NCBI RefSeq assembly: GCF_046000175.1
Contig: NZ_JBEOMB010000005.1
Span: forward strand, 92,757 to 156,756
DNA length: 64,000 nucleotides
Direction: 5' to 3'
DNA from: Rhodoplanes sp046000175
Lineage (GTDB): Bacteria; Pseudomonadota; Alphaproteobacteria; Rhizobiales; Xanthobacteraceae
Every line of letters starts with the position of its first letter. Position 1 is the stretch's first letter. The notes below the pieces were generated by a model. The model ran no database searches, had not been told where the DNA came from, and was given only the letters and a program-made list of their open reading frames with translations. Of this stretch, positions 9,778 through 17,765 are shown piece by piece. The translations under genes and the position numbers were made by a program.

Positions 9778-9864
9778 GATTTTCCGGATTGAGGGAACAA
9801 ACCTCGGCAGGTACGAATCCTGCAGGGCCGATCCGGGGGGACGGCTTTCACGGGGGAATGGAGC

Positions 9865-10416
9865 ATGCGGATTGCAGCCTTGTGCCTCGGCGCGTCGCTC
9901 GCCGTGGGAGCCATAATGCCCGCCGCCGCCGACGTGCTGATCACGTCCGACACGGGCGGCATGATCGGCGACTACGTGACGCGCTGGCAGCGCGTGCGGC
10001 AGAGCGGCGAGCGCGTCGTGATCGACGGCACCTGCCTGTCGGCCTGCACGATCGTGGTCGGCATGATCCCGCGCGACCGCCTGTGCGCGACCCGCAACGC
10101 GGCACTCGGCTTCCATGCCGCCTGGCTGCCCGACGCGGCCGGCCGCCGGGTGACCAGCCCGGTCGCGACCCGGGCGCTGTGGGGCCTCTATCCCGGCAGC
10201 GTGCGGCGGTGGATCGCGCAGCGCGGCGGCCTCACCCCGAACATGCTGATGATGCGCGGGCGGGATCTCGCCGGCGTGGTGCAGCCCTGCGAGGGGGCGG
10301 CCCGGCGGGTCGCGTCGGCGCCGCGGCGAGCCGGACCGCCGCAGACGCGCAGCTATCGCCGGGCGACCAGGGCGATCGCGACGCCGGCCGTCGCCGAAGC
10401 CGCCATGGCCAGATAG
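9865..10416 (+). CDS. Small secreted protein with a G-T-C-L-S-A-C motif (periplasmic, ClpP/crotonase-like)
   Basis: This 183-residue protein has a clear Sec signal peptide (positive start, hydrophobic core LCLGASLAVGAIMP, Ala-rich cleavage region near residue 22). The motif DGTCLSACTIVVG (about residues 54-66) resembles the nucleophile region of the uncharacterised predicted periplasmic proteins grouped with ClpP-like folds in Alphaproteobacteria, followed by an LGFHAAW segment. The C-terminal 35 residues are low-complexity Arg/Ala/Pro. Its last 64 bases overlap the 3' end of the convergent MFS gene, so the true C-terminus could be disordered or annotation-limited. Function unknown. Confidence 0.7.
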   Translation: MRIAALCLGASLAVGAIMPAAADVLITSDTGGMIGDYVTRWQRVRQSGERVVIDGTCLSACTIVVGMIPRDRLCATRNAALGFHAAWLPDAAGRRVTSPVATRALWGLYPGSVRRWIAQRGGLTPNMLMMRGRDLAGVVQPCEGAARRVASAPRRAGPPQTRSYRRATRAIATPAVAEAAMAR

Positions 10417-11495
10417 GCGAAGCTGCCGAAGGCCGTCACCAGAAGGCCCGAGGCGCCCATCGTCGCGGCGAAGACGACCGCGACGACGCTCGCATAGTCG
10501 CCCTGGGCCGTGGCGCCGCGATGCTCCTCGGCGAGGAAGTGCATGGCGCCGAGATGGGCGGCGCCGAACGACAGCGCATGCAGACACTGCAGCCCCGGCA
10601 GCAGCACGGCTGGCGGGTCGAACGCCATCACGGTCCAGCGCAGCACCGCGCCGGCCCCGCCGAGCACCAGGAGATCGACCGGACGCAGCCGAGCCGCGAC
10701 GCGGCCCGAGAACGCGAACAGCACGATCTCGGCCACCACGCCGATCGCCCACAGCGCGCCGATCTCGAGCCCGTCCAGGCCCTTGGCGGCCCATTGCAGG
10801 CTCGCGAAGCCGTACAGCACCGCGTGGCTCGCCTGGATCAGGCTGCCCGCCGCCGCCACGGCGACGAAGCGCCCCGACCGCCACGGGCTCGGCCGCACCG
10901 CCGCCGGGCTCGCTCCTTCGGGCTGCGGAAGCAGCGGCCGCAGCAGGCTCGCCGTCACGGCGGCGGCGACCAGGGCGGCGGCGAGCGACCACACGACATT
11001 GGGCGGCCCGAGCCGCTCCAGCAGCAGGCCGCCGGCCAGGTTGGCGACGATGAAGCTCGCCGAGCCCCACATCCGCACCGGCCCGTAGGCGCGGCCGCGC
11101 TCGGCCAAGCCCCTGAGCGCGAAGGCGTCGGCGAACGGCAGGATCAGGGCCTGGGTGATCGACGCCGCCGCATAGGCGGCCAGGATCGCCGGGAAGCCGT
11201 GCGACTGCTCGAGCAGCACGAAGGTGGCGACCGTCACCCAGCAGGCGGCGATCAGCGGCCCCTTCAGCCAGCCGCGCTTGTCGGCCAGCCGGGTCGTCAG
11301 CGGCACCACCACGGGCCGGGTCGCCATGGCGAGCGCCAGGACGAGGCCGATCTCGCGCGCATCGAGCCCGCGGTCGGCGAGCCACACCGGGAGGAACGGG
11401 AGCTGGATGCCGGCGAAGACGAAATAGGCGGCGTAGAACGCGCCCATCCGCCGGGCGAAGCCGTCGTCCGGCAAAGTCCTGTTAAGTAAAGGCAT
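10353..11495 (-). CDS. MFS transporter, PPP/NarK-like sugar or aromatic acid family
   Basis: This 380-residue integral membrane protein has about 12 hydrophobic segments. The first helix contains AAYFVFAGIQLPFLPVWLADRGL, the opening typical of MFS_1-like transporters related to HcaT and the lactose/proton group, followed by the intracellular RLADKRG loop. ATG at 11495 gives a normal cytosolic N-terminus; longer in-frame extensions are Arg/Ser-rich and not membrane-like. Substrate unknown. It stands alone on the minus strand, divergent from the 32-residue-repeat gene and convergent with the small secreted protein, whose 3' end it overlaps by 64 bases. Confidence 0.82.
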   Translation of the reverse strand: MPLLNRTLPDDGFARRMGAFYAAYFVFAGIQLPFLPVWLADRGLDAREIGLVLALAMATRPVVVPLTTRLADKRGWLKGPLIAACWVTVATFVLLEQSHGFPAILAAYAAASITQALILPFADAFALRGLAERGRAYGPVRMWGSASFIVANLAGGLLLERLGPPNVVWSLAAALVAAAVTASLLRPLLPQPEGASPAAVRPSPWRSGRFVAVAAAGSLIQASHAVLYGFASLQWAAKGLDGLEIGALWAIGVVAEIVLFAFSGRVAARLRPVDLLVLGGAGAVLRWTVMAFDPPAVLLPGLQCLHALSFGAAHLGAMHFLAEEHRGATAQGDYASVVAVVFAATMGASGLLVTAFGSFAYLAMAASATAGVAIALVARR

Positions 11496-11679
11496 CTCGC
11501 GGATTGCGCTCCGGTGGCGAGTCGGGCAGAGCTTTAGATCGCGGTCGCCGAAGTGGAAACCGGTTTCGCGTCCGGCCCCGCTCCACGCTTCGCCCCGGGA
11601 CTCGAGGCCCGCGGGCGAGTTCGGTTCTTGCCGGTCCGAGCCTTTCCGGTTCGACGAGTTCCGATCGCACCGGGTGACC

Positions 11680-14600
11680 ATGTCCGACGCGCTCTCCGCT
11701 TACCCGCCGAACCCGGATCCCGATCCGGCCGAGCCGCCGTCGCCGACCGACATCGAGTATGCGGCGATCGCGGAGGCGTTGGCGGAGACCCGGCGCGGCC
11801 GCTGGTTCCTGGAGGAGCACGCGCGGCGGACCCGGCTGGAGGAGATGGATCTCCTCGCCCTGATTCTCGGCCGCATCGAGGTGGCGGTCGCCGATTTCCG
11901 CGACGAGACGGTCGCCAAGCTGGCCGAGCCGGCCGTGCCGCCGGCGCTGATCGACACCCTGCCGAAGGCGCTCGGGCGGATCGAGGAGCGGCTCGCCGCC
12001 CTGCCCGCCCCGCCGGCCGATCGCACCGCCGAGGTCTTGGGCGCCATCGACCGGGTCGCCGCGGCCGTCGCGGCGCAACCCGAGCCGGCCCCGACCGTCG
12101 ACCCGGAGGCCGTGGCGGCGGCACTGGCCCGCATCGAGGCGGCGATCGCCGAGCAGACGTTCCCGGAGCCCGAGATCCGCGCCGTCGATCTCGTTCCGCT
12201 GACCCGCATCGAGACGGCCCTCGGCGAGCTGCACGCCGCGTTCGCCGGGCTGACGATTCCGGAGCCGGAGGTCCGGACCGAGGATTTGGCGCCGCTCGCC
12301 CGCATCGAGGCGGCGGTCGCCGAACTGCAGGCCGCGCTCGCCGCGCAGAAGATCCCCGAGCCCGAGGTGCGGGCCGAGGACCTCGCCCCGCTGGCGCGAA
12401 TCGAGACCGCGGTCACGAGCCTCCACGCCGCGGTCGCGGCACTGCAGGCTGCGCTCGCCGCCCAGACGATTCCCGAGCCCGAGGTGCGGGCCGCGGATCT
12501 GGCTCCGCTGGCGCGCATCGAGACGGCGGTCGCCGAGCTGCAGGCCGCGTTGGCCGCCCAGAAGCTGCCGGAGCCCGAGGTGCGGGCCGCGGATCTGGCT
12601 CCGCTGGCGCGCATCGAGACGGCGGTGGCCGAGTTGCAGGCCGCAGTGGCCGCACAGACGATGCCGGACCCCGAGGTGCGCGCCGAGGATCTGGCTCCGC
12701 TGGCGCGCATCGAGGCGGCGGTGGCCGAGTTGCAGGCCGCAGTGGCCGCACAGAAGATGCCTGAGCCCGAGGTGCGCGCCGCCGATCTCGCCCCGCTGGC
12801 GCGCATCGAATCGGCGCTCGACGACCTGCAGGCGTTCCTCACCGCGCCGCGGGCCGAGGAGCCGCCCGCGCAGCCGCTCGACGCCGCGTCGATCGACCGG
12901 ATCGAGGCGACCCTCGCGGCCTTTCAGACCACCATGCAGGCGGCGCTCGCCGAGCCGCGCCCGGCATCGCTGCCGGCCGTGGCCCTGGAAGACCTCGCCC
13001 CGCTCGCCCGCATCGAGGCGGCCGTCGCCGAGCTGCAGTCCACGGTCGCCGGGCAGAAGGCGCCCGAGGCCGTGATCGGCCCCGACGGCCTCGCACCGCT
13101 GCAGCGGATCGAGACGACGGTCGACGCCCTGCACGCCGCGCTGCCGCCGGCCGGCTGGACCGACGATCTCGTCACGGCGCTCGGACGGATCGAGAAGGCG
13201 CTCTCCGAGGAGCGCGCCCCGCCGGCCCTCACCGGGATTCTCGAGGATCTGGTCGCCGCGCTCACCCGCATCGAGGCCGTGGTGATGCGCGAGCCCGACG
13301 CCCAGGACGCGGCGACGCGGGTGCGCAAGGAGGTGTTCGCCGCCGTCGACCGCATGGAGAGCCTGGTCGAGGCGACGCTCGGCCCGCTGCGCAAGTCACC
13401 GATCGTGTCGGAGATCCGCGCCGAGCTGGTGTCGCTCGCCGGCGCCGTCGAGAGCGTCGGCACCACGGTCGCGGCGCTGTCCCACGAGCCGGATCGCGCC
13501 GCCGAGCAGACCGAGGCGATGGCCGGCCTGCTGCGCGAGCAGAACGACTGGCTGCGCCGGCTGGTCGAGATGGTCGGCCGGCTGCCGGTCGCACCCGCCG
13601 TGCCGGAGGCGCCGCCGCCGGCGGCGTGGGCCGACAAAGCAGTGACGCCGCCGGCCGAGATCGCCGCCGTGGACATCCCGGACACGCGCATGTCGGAGGA
13701 GCGTGCCGGAGGTCCTGCGACCGGGTCGGCGGACTTCGACCGGCTGGCCGCGACCGCAGCGGCCGAAGTCGACGCCGAGATCGCGGTCGCCGAGGTTACG
13801 ATCTCAACCTCGACGATCATGGAGATCACCCGCGACGACGCCGGCCCCGTCGAAGCGGTTGCGCACGCGGAGGACGTCGAGGTCGCATCGGCCGCGACGC
13901 TGGTGATCATCGAGCCGCTCGCCGACGATGTGGTGGTCGAGACCGCCGGGGACGACGTGATCTCGGCCGCACCCGACGCCATCTCGCCGGAGCCGGACGC
14001 CCGCCCCGCAGAGCCGGAGGCGCTCGCGGCGCCGATCCCGGCCGCGGCGCCCACGGCCGACACGGCGACGGCCGAGGCCCCGGCGATCCCGACGGTCGAC
14101 TTCGATTTCGCCGTGACGCCGGCCCTCGCGACCGAGCCCGCCGATGTGCCTGCCGCATGGCCGCAGGACGAGCCCGCCGCGGCCGTCGCCCTCGCGACGG
14201 CCGCCGAAGGTTCCGAGAGCGAGGCCCCGAGTAGCGCGTCCACAGGTAGCGCGCCCCCGAGCCCGCCCGAGAACGAGATCGCGCCGGTGCCCGAGCCGGT
14301 CTCGGAGCCGCCGCGCGGCACCATCACGACCGGCATCACGCCGTTCCACGTGCCGTCCTGGCTGGTCGGCGACGACGCCGAGGCCGCGGCGGCGGCGGGC
14401 GGGCTCCTGCGCCCCGCGGCAACTCTTGAGACGGAGCCACTCCCCGCGCGCACCGGCCCCGATCCGGTGAGCGCCTACCGGTTCTCGATCGGCGACGTGC
14501 CGACCGGCGCGGGCGCGGGCGCGCGCGCCGCCCTGATGCATCCGGCCCTCAACCTGCTCGCCCGCATCCAGGAGGCGCAGGCGGCCGACGAGGCCGAGGC

Positions 14601-14715
14601 CGCCGAGATGGCGGAGGCGACGGAGCCGCCGCCGCCGATGCACACCGTGCCGATCGACCCGCTGGCGCCGCTGAAGACGCTGACCGAGGAAGAGAAGATC
14701 GCGCTGTTCAGCTGA
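11680..14715 (+). CDS. Ala/Glu-rich protein with tandem 32-residue repeats, function unknown
   Basis: This 1,011-residue acidic protein is not recognised. Residues about 150-390 hold seven to eight copies of a 32-residue unit of the form PEPEVRAADLAPLARIETAV followed by AELQAAVAAQ (96-bp DNA period); a degenerate copy recurs later (about 13000-13130). The LARIE helix is the constant core, suggesting an amphipathic helical array. The second half is Ala/Glu/Pro-rich and probably disordered. The ending (AYRFSIGDVPTG, LNLLARIQEA, PIDPLAPLKTLTEEEKIALFS) is better structured and may be a conserved terminal module. No signal peptide or membrane helix is present. The start is ATG 11680; GTG two codons upstream is possible. 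Flanks give no functional clue. Confidence 0.75.
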   Translation: MSDALSAYPPNPDPDPAEPPSPTDIEYAAIAEALAETRRGRWFLEEHARRTRLEEMDLLALILGRIEVAVADFRDETVAKLAEPAVPPALIDTLPKALGRIEERLAALPAPPADRTAEVLGAIDRVAAAVAAQPEPAPTVDPEAVAAALARIEAAIAEQTFPEPEIRAVDLVPLTRIETALGELHAAFAGLTIPEPEVRTEDLAPLARIEAAVAELQAALAAQKIPEPEVRAEDLAPLARIETAVTSLHAAVAALQAALAAQTIPEPEVRAADLAPLARIETAVAELQAALAAQKLPEPEVRAADLAPLARIETAVAELQAAVAAQTMPDPEVRAEDLAPLARIEAAVAELQAAVAAQKMPEPEVRAADLAPLARIESALDDLQAFLTAPRAEEPPAQPLDAASIDRIEATLAAFQTTMQAALAEPRPASLPAVALEDLAPLARIEAAVAELQSTVAGQKAPEAVIGPDGLAPLQRIETTVDALHAALPPAGWTDDLVTALGRIEKALSEERAPPALTGILEDLVAALTRIEAVVMREPDAQDAATRVRKEVFAAVDRMESLVEATLGPLRKSPIVSEIRAELVSLAGAVESVGTTVAALSHEPDRAAEQTEAMAGLLREQNDWLRRLVEMVGRLPVAPAVPEAPPPAAWADKAVTPPAEIAAVDIPDTRMSEERAGGPATGSADFDRLAATAAAEVDAEIAVAEVTISTSTIMEITRDDAGPVEAVAHAEDVEVASAATLVIIEPLADDVVVETAGDDVISAAPDAISPEPDARPAEPEALAAPIPAAAPTADTATAEAPAIPTVDFDFAVTPALATEPADVPAAWPQDEPAAAVALATAAEGSESEAPSSASTGSAPPSPPENEIAPVPEPVSEPPRGTITTGITPFHVPSWLVGDDAEAAAAAGGLLRPAATLETEPLPARTGPDPVSAYRFSIGDVPTGAGAGARAALMHPALNLLARIQEAQAADEAEAAEMAEATEPPPPMHTVPIDPLAPLKTLTEEEKIALFS

Positions 14716-14740
14716 GCCGTAGCATCGAGTTCATCAGCTC

Positions 14741-14847
14741 CGTCATTCCGGGGCGCAGCGAGGCTACGAACCCGGAATGTAGGGGGACAGGCTCTTCTTC
14801 TTCGGCTGAATTCCGGGTTCGGCGCGATGCGCCGCCCCGGAATGACG
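14741..14847. repeat. Palindromic intergenic repeat, family A, copy 1
   Basis: The element begins CGTCATTCCGGGGCGC and ends GCCGCCCCGGAATGACG. The internal halves GAACCCGGAAT and ATTCCGGGTTCG form a second inverted pair. It is 107 bp and lies between the convergent repeat-protein and threonine dehydratase genes. Copies at 28550-28652 and 42396-42498 share ends and core. Confidence 0.85.
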
Positions 14848-14873
14848 ACCGAGGAACTCGCTCGAGATCGTGC

Positions 14874-15869
14874 TCAGCCGATCAGCTTGCAGAACATCTC
14901 GGCGTCGACATTGCCGCCCGAGAGGACGACGACGACGACCTTGCCGCGCGCATCGACGCGGCCGTTCAAGAGCGCCGCGAGGCCGACGGCGCCGCCCGGC
15001 TCGACGACGAGCTTCAGCTCGTGGAAGGCGAGCGCCACGGCGCGGCCGGCCTCGGCGTCGCTCGCCGTCACGCCCCGCACTCCCATCCCGAGATTGAGCG
15101 GGAACGTCACGCTGCCCGGCGTCGACATCAGGAGCGCGTCGCAGATCGAGCCGCTGGTCCGTTCGTTGCGCTCGCGCTTGCCGCTGTCGAGCGAGCGCGC
15201 ATAGTCGTCGAAGCCCTCCGGCTCGGCCGTGTAGATCTGTGCCCGCGGCGCCTTCGCCTTGACGGCGATCGCCGTGCCGGCGGTGAGCCCGCCGCCCGAG
15301 GCGTTGACCAGCACGATGTCGGGCGCGAGCCCCTGCGCCGCGAGATCGATCATGATCTCGCGCCCGACCGTGCCCTGCCCGGCGATCACCAGCGGATGAT
15401 CGTAGGGCGGCACCACGAACGCGCCGCGCTCGCCCGCGATCTTTCGCGCGATGGCCTCGCGGTCCTCCTTGTCACGATCGTACAGCACCACCTCGGCGCC
15501 GTAGCCGGCGGTGCGCACCTGCTTGCTCTTCGGCGAGTCGGCCGGCATCACAATCGTCGCCGGGATCCCGAGCAGCTGCGCGGCGGCGGCGACGCCCTGC
15601 GCATGATTGCCGGACGAGAAGGCGACGACGCCGGCGGCGCGGCGCTCCGGCGGGATCGACGCGCAGGTGTTGTAGGCGCCGCGGAACTTGAACGAGCCGG
15701 TGCGCTGCAGCGTCTCCGGCTTGAGGAAGACTCTCGCGCCGGTGAGGTGATCGAGCACCGGGCTGGCGACGAGCGGCGTGCGCACCGCGACGCCCTCGAT
15801 CCGGGCGGCGGCGGCTTCGATGTCGGCGATGGTGGGCGGAGCGAAGGACGAGGCGGGGTCTGTTGTCAT
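14874..15869 (-). CDS. Threonine/serine dehydratase, PLP-dependent, catabolic type without ACT domain
   Basis: This 331-residue fold-type II PLP enzyme deaminates threonine (or serine) to 2-oxobutyrate (or pyruvate) and ammonia. The PLP lysine is K61 in SFKFRGAYN; the substrate loop SSGNHAQG (about 85-92) and the phosphate-binding NASGGGLTAG (about 187-196) are intact. It ends shortly after the catalytic domain, so it lacks the regulatory ACT domain of biosynthetic IlvA and resembles TdcB or serine racemase-like enzymes. ATG at 15869 is chosen; upstream in-frame sequence is repeat-element DNA. Exact substrate (Thr, Ser, hydroxyaspartate) cannot be fixed. Confidence 0.85.
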   Translation of the reverse strand: MTTDPASSFAPPTIADIEAAAARIEGVAVRTPLVASPVLDHLTGARVFLKPETLQRTGSFKFRGAYNTCASIPPERRAAGVVAFSSGNHAQGVAAAAQLLGIPATIVMPADSPKSKQVRTAGYGAEVVLYDRDKEDREAIARKIAGERGAFVVPPYDHPLVIAGQGTVGREIMIDLAAQGLAPDIVLVNASGGGLTAGTAIAVKAKAPRAQIYTAEPEGFDDYARSLDSGKRERNERTSGSICDALLMSTPGSVTFPLNLGMGVRGVTASDAEAGRAVALAFHELKLVVEPGGAVGLAALLNGRVDARGKVVVVVLSGGNVDAEMFCKLIG

Positions 15870-15959
15870 GGCGCCGGACCCTAGCCCGCAGCGCCCGAAG
15901 CGACAAGATGTGCGCCGGATCCTCCCGGCCTGCCGGAAACAACCTCGGCATCTGACTCC

Positions 15960-16034
15960 GCTCATCCCGGCGAAGGCGGGGATCCAGGATCGCTCTGCCG
16001 CGTCGCCCTTGGTCCCCGCCTTCGCGGGGACGAG
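15960..16034. repeat. Palindromic intergenic repeat, family C, copy 1
   Basis: GCTCATCCCGGCGAAGGCGG and CCGCCTTCGCGGGGACGAGC form imperfect terminal inverted repeats around a short unique centre. It lies between the threonine dehydratase gene and pmtA. A relative is at 57287-57366. Confidence 0.8.
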
Positions 16035-16053
16035 CGGAATTGGCTGCGACAAG

Positions 16054-16740
16054 CTACGCCGCGGCGCGCGCGGCCTGATCGGGCAGACGGCGGAAGCGCA
16101 CCAGCGTGTAGATGCCGAGCGGCTTGATCGGCCGCCGCTCGATCAGCGCGACGGCGCCGTGCCGCTCCGCCCAGGTGGCGAGCCGGGCGAACGGGAACTC
16201 CGGCCGCAGCCCCATTTTTCGCGCCGGGCGCGCGAGCAGGCGCTCCAGCACGGCGGTCAGCCCCTTCTCCGAATAGAGATGGTTGACCAGGATGATCTCG
16301 CCGCCCGGCCGCACCACGCGGGCGCATTCGTCGAGCACGCGCTCCGGATCCGCGACCAGCGTGATCACGAACTGCGCGACGACGCAGTCGAACGTCCGGG
16401 CCTCGAAGGCGAGGTCGGTCGCATCCATCACCATGACGGATTCGACGTGCGGGAACCGCCCGGTGGCGAGCCGCGCCTCCGCCTTGGCGACCATCGGGGC
16501 CGACATGTCGATGCCGACGACGCGAGTCGAATGATCGTAGTCGGAGAACGAGAGCCCCGTCCCCACTCCGACCTCGAGAACCCGGCCGCCGACCCGGCGG
16601 GCGGCCTCCGCGGCGGCGCGCCGGCCGCTCTCGAAGATCGGCCCGCACACCATGTCGTAGAGCGGCGCCCAGCGGGCATAGGCCTTCTCCATCACGTGGC
16701 GTTCGGGATCCGCGATGGTGTCGGGACGCGACTGCGACAT
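16054..16740 (-). CDS. pmtA: Phosphatidylethanolamine N-methyltransferase, Rhodobacter PmtA type
   Basis: This 228-residue soluble SAM-dependent methyltransferase is predicted to convert phosphatidylethanolamine stepwise to phosphatidylcholine. SAM motif I is VLEVGVGTG (residues 54-62), followed by VVGIDMS and the motif RVVRPGGEIILVNHLYSE. The N-terminal YARWAPLYDMVCGPIF is characteristic of the PmtA/UbiE-like lipid methyltransferases. ATG at 16740 is preferred over an upstream TTG. It lies 52 bases downstream of the phosphoesterase gene on the same strand, so the two are probably co-transcribed, linking phosphatidylcholine synthesis and phospholipid turnover. Confidence 0.83.
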   Translation of the reverse strand: MSQSRPDTIADPERHVMEKAYARWAPLYDMVCGPIFESGRRAAAEAARRVGGRVLEVGVGTGLSFSDYDHSTRVVGIDMSAPMVAKAEARLATGRFPHVESVMVMDATDLAFEARTFDCVVAQFVITLVADPERVLDECARVVRPGGEIILVNHLYSEKGLTAVLERLLARPARKMGLRPEFPFARLATWAERHGAVALIERRPIKPLGIYTLVRFRRLPDQAARAAA

Positions 16741-16792
16741 CGGCAACTCCGGAAGAGCGATAATGATCAGGACGACCGCTGCGGCGACGCGA

Positions 16793-17590
16793 TCACGCGG
16801 CCTGAGCCGCGATCGTCGCCGGCTCGGGCTCGACGCTCTCCAGCCGCTTCGTCCAGGAGATGATCTCGAACCGGCCGTCGAAATGCTCGGCCACCGCGGT
16901 GCAGCTCTCCACCCAATCGCCGCAATTGATGTAGTGGGTGCCGAAGCTCTCGTGCATGATGGCGTGATGGATGTGGCCGCAGATCACGCCGTCGACGCCG
17001 TGGTGCTGCGCCTCCGCGGCGAGCGTCTTCTCGAAGTCGCCGATGTAGTTGACGGCGTTCTTCACCTTCAGCTTCGCCCACTTGGAGAACGACCAGTAGC
17101 CGAAGCCGAGCCGCCGCATCAGCCCGTTGACGAGGCGGTTGAGCGTGATGGCGAGATCGTAGGCCTTGTCGCCGAGCAGCGCCAGCCAGCGCGCCTGCGA
17201 GATGACGAAATCGAACAGGTCGCCGTGGATGACCAGATAACGCCGGCCGTCGGGCGTCTCGTGGATGGCGTGCTCGACCACCTCGATGCCGCCGAAATGC
17301 GTGCCGTAATAGCCGCGCAGGAACTCGTCGTGATTGCCCGGCACGTAGATCATGCGGGCGCCCTTGCGGCCCTTGCGCAGGAGCTTCTGGACGACGTCGT
17401 TGTGGGCCTGCGGCCAGTACCAGCTCGACTTCAGGTGCCAGCCGTCGACGATGTCGCCGACCAGATAGACCGTGTCGGCCTCGTGCCAGCGGAGAAAGTC
17501 GAGCAGCTTGTCGGCCTGGCAGCCGCGGGTTCCGAGATGGACGTCCGAGATGAACAATGTGCGGAAGCGCCGCAATCCGTTCTCCGTCAC
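16793..17590 (-). CDS. plcP: Calcineurin-like lipid phosphoesterase, PlcP type (often annotated UDP-2,3-diacylglucosamine hydrolase)
   Basis: This 265-residue metallophosphoesterase has all metal-ligand motifs: DVHLG (D16, H18), GDIVDGW (D46), GNHDE (85-89), HGD (122-124) and GHIHHA (205-210). It belongs to the LpxH-like family that in Sinorhizobium includes PlcP, a phospholipase C used to degrade phospholipids to diacylglycerol under phosphate limitation. Conserved stretches such as WYWPQAHNDVVQKLLRK and AKLKVKNAVNYIGDFE support that subgroup. The start is GTG at 17590, behind a G-rich ribosome-binding site. Context supports a lipid-remodelling role over lipid A synthesis: pmtA is downstream and a GT21 glycosyltransferase is divergent. 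The substrate remains inference. Confidence 0.78.
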   Translation of the reverse strand: MTENGLRRFRTLFISDVHLGTRGCQADKLLDFLRWHEADTVYLVGDIVDGWHLKSSWYWPQAHNDVVQKLLRKGRKGARMIYVPGNHDEFLRGYYGTHFGGIEVVEHAIHETPDGRRYLVIHGDLFDFVISQARWLALLGDKAYDLAITLNRLVNGLMRRLGFGYWSFSKWAKLKVKNAVNYIGDFEKTLAAEAQHHGVDGVICGHIHHAIMHESFGTHYINCGDWVESCTAVAEHFDGRFEIISWTKRLESVEPEPATIAAQAA

Positions 17591-17602
17591 GCCCCGCCCC
17601 CT

Positions 17603-17624
17603 TCAATGATCGCATCAATGATCG
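17603..17624. promoter_or_regulatory. Direct repeat of TCAATGATCG upstream of plcP
   Basis: TCAATGATCG occurs at 17603-17612 and again at 17615-17624, a 12-bp period. It sits in the plcP leader, 13-34 bases before its GTG start. It could be a protein-binding or leader element; function unknown. Confidence 0.4.
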
Positions 17625-17725
17625 TGAACATTTCCGGGTTCTGACAGAGTCCTGTTGCGGTTCGATGACGCACCGCACGGCGTCTGTGAACCGCACCCGA
17701 GGTGAGCCGCATCCGATCGGTGGTG

Positions 17726-17743
17726 CCGTCATCGCATCGTCAT
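17726..17743 (+). promoter_or_regulatory. PHO-box-like site upstream of the GT21 gene
   Basis: CCGTCAT-CGCA-TCGTCAT resembles the PhoB box CTGTCAT-N4-CTGTCAT: 6/7 and 5/7 matches with the correct 11-bp repeat spacing. The spacer is G+C-rich rather than A+T-rich, which weakens it. It lies 22 bases before the glycosyltransferase ATG, so transcription from it would give an almost leaderless message. Phosphate control would fit the adjoining plcP gene. Confidence 0.4.
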
Positions 17744-17765
17744 GCAGGCGTTGTAGTCGCCGGAC

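Noticed and set aside
12240..12830. 96-bp tandem repeats considered as a CRISPR-like or satellite array
   Set aside because: Units are contiguous without spacers, stay in frame and encode a regular protein repeat.
16793..17590. LpxH lipid A enzyme
   Set aside because: The family is shared, but length, internal sequence and neighbours (pmtA, GT21) fit the PlcP phospholipase group better.
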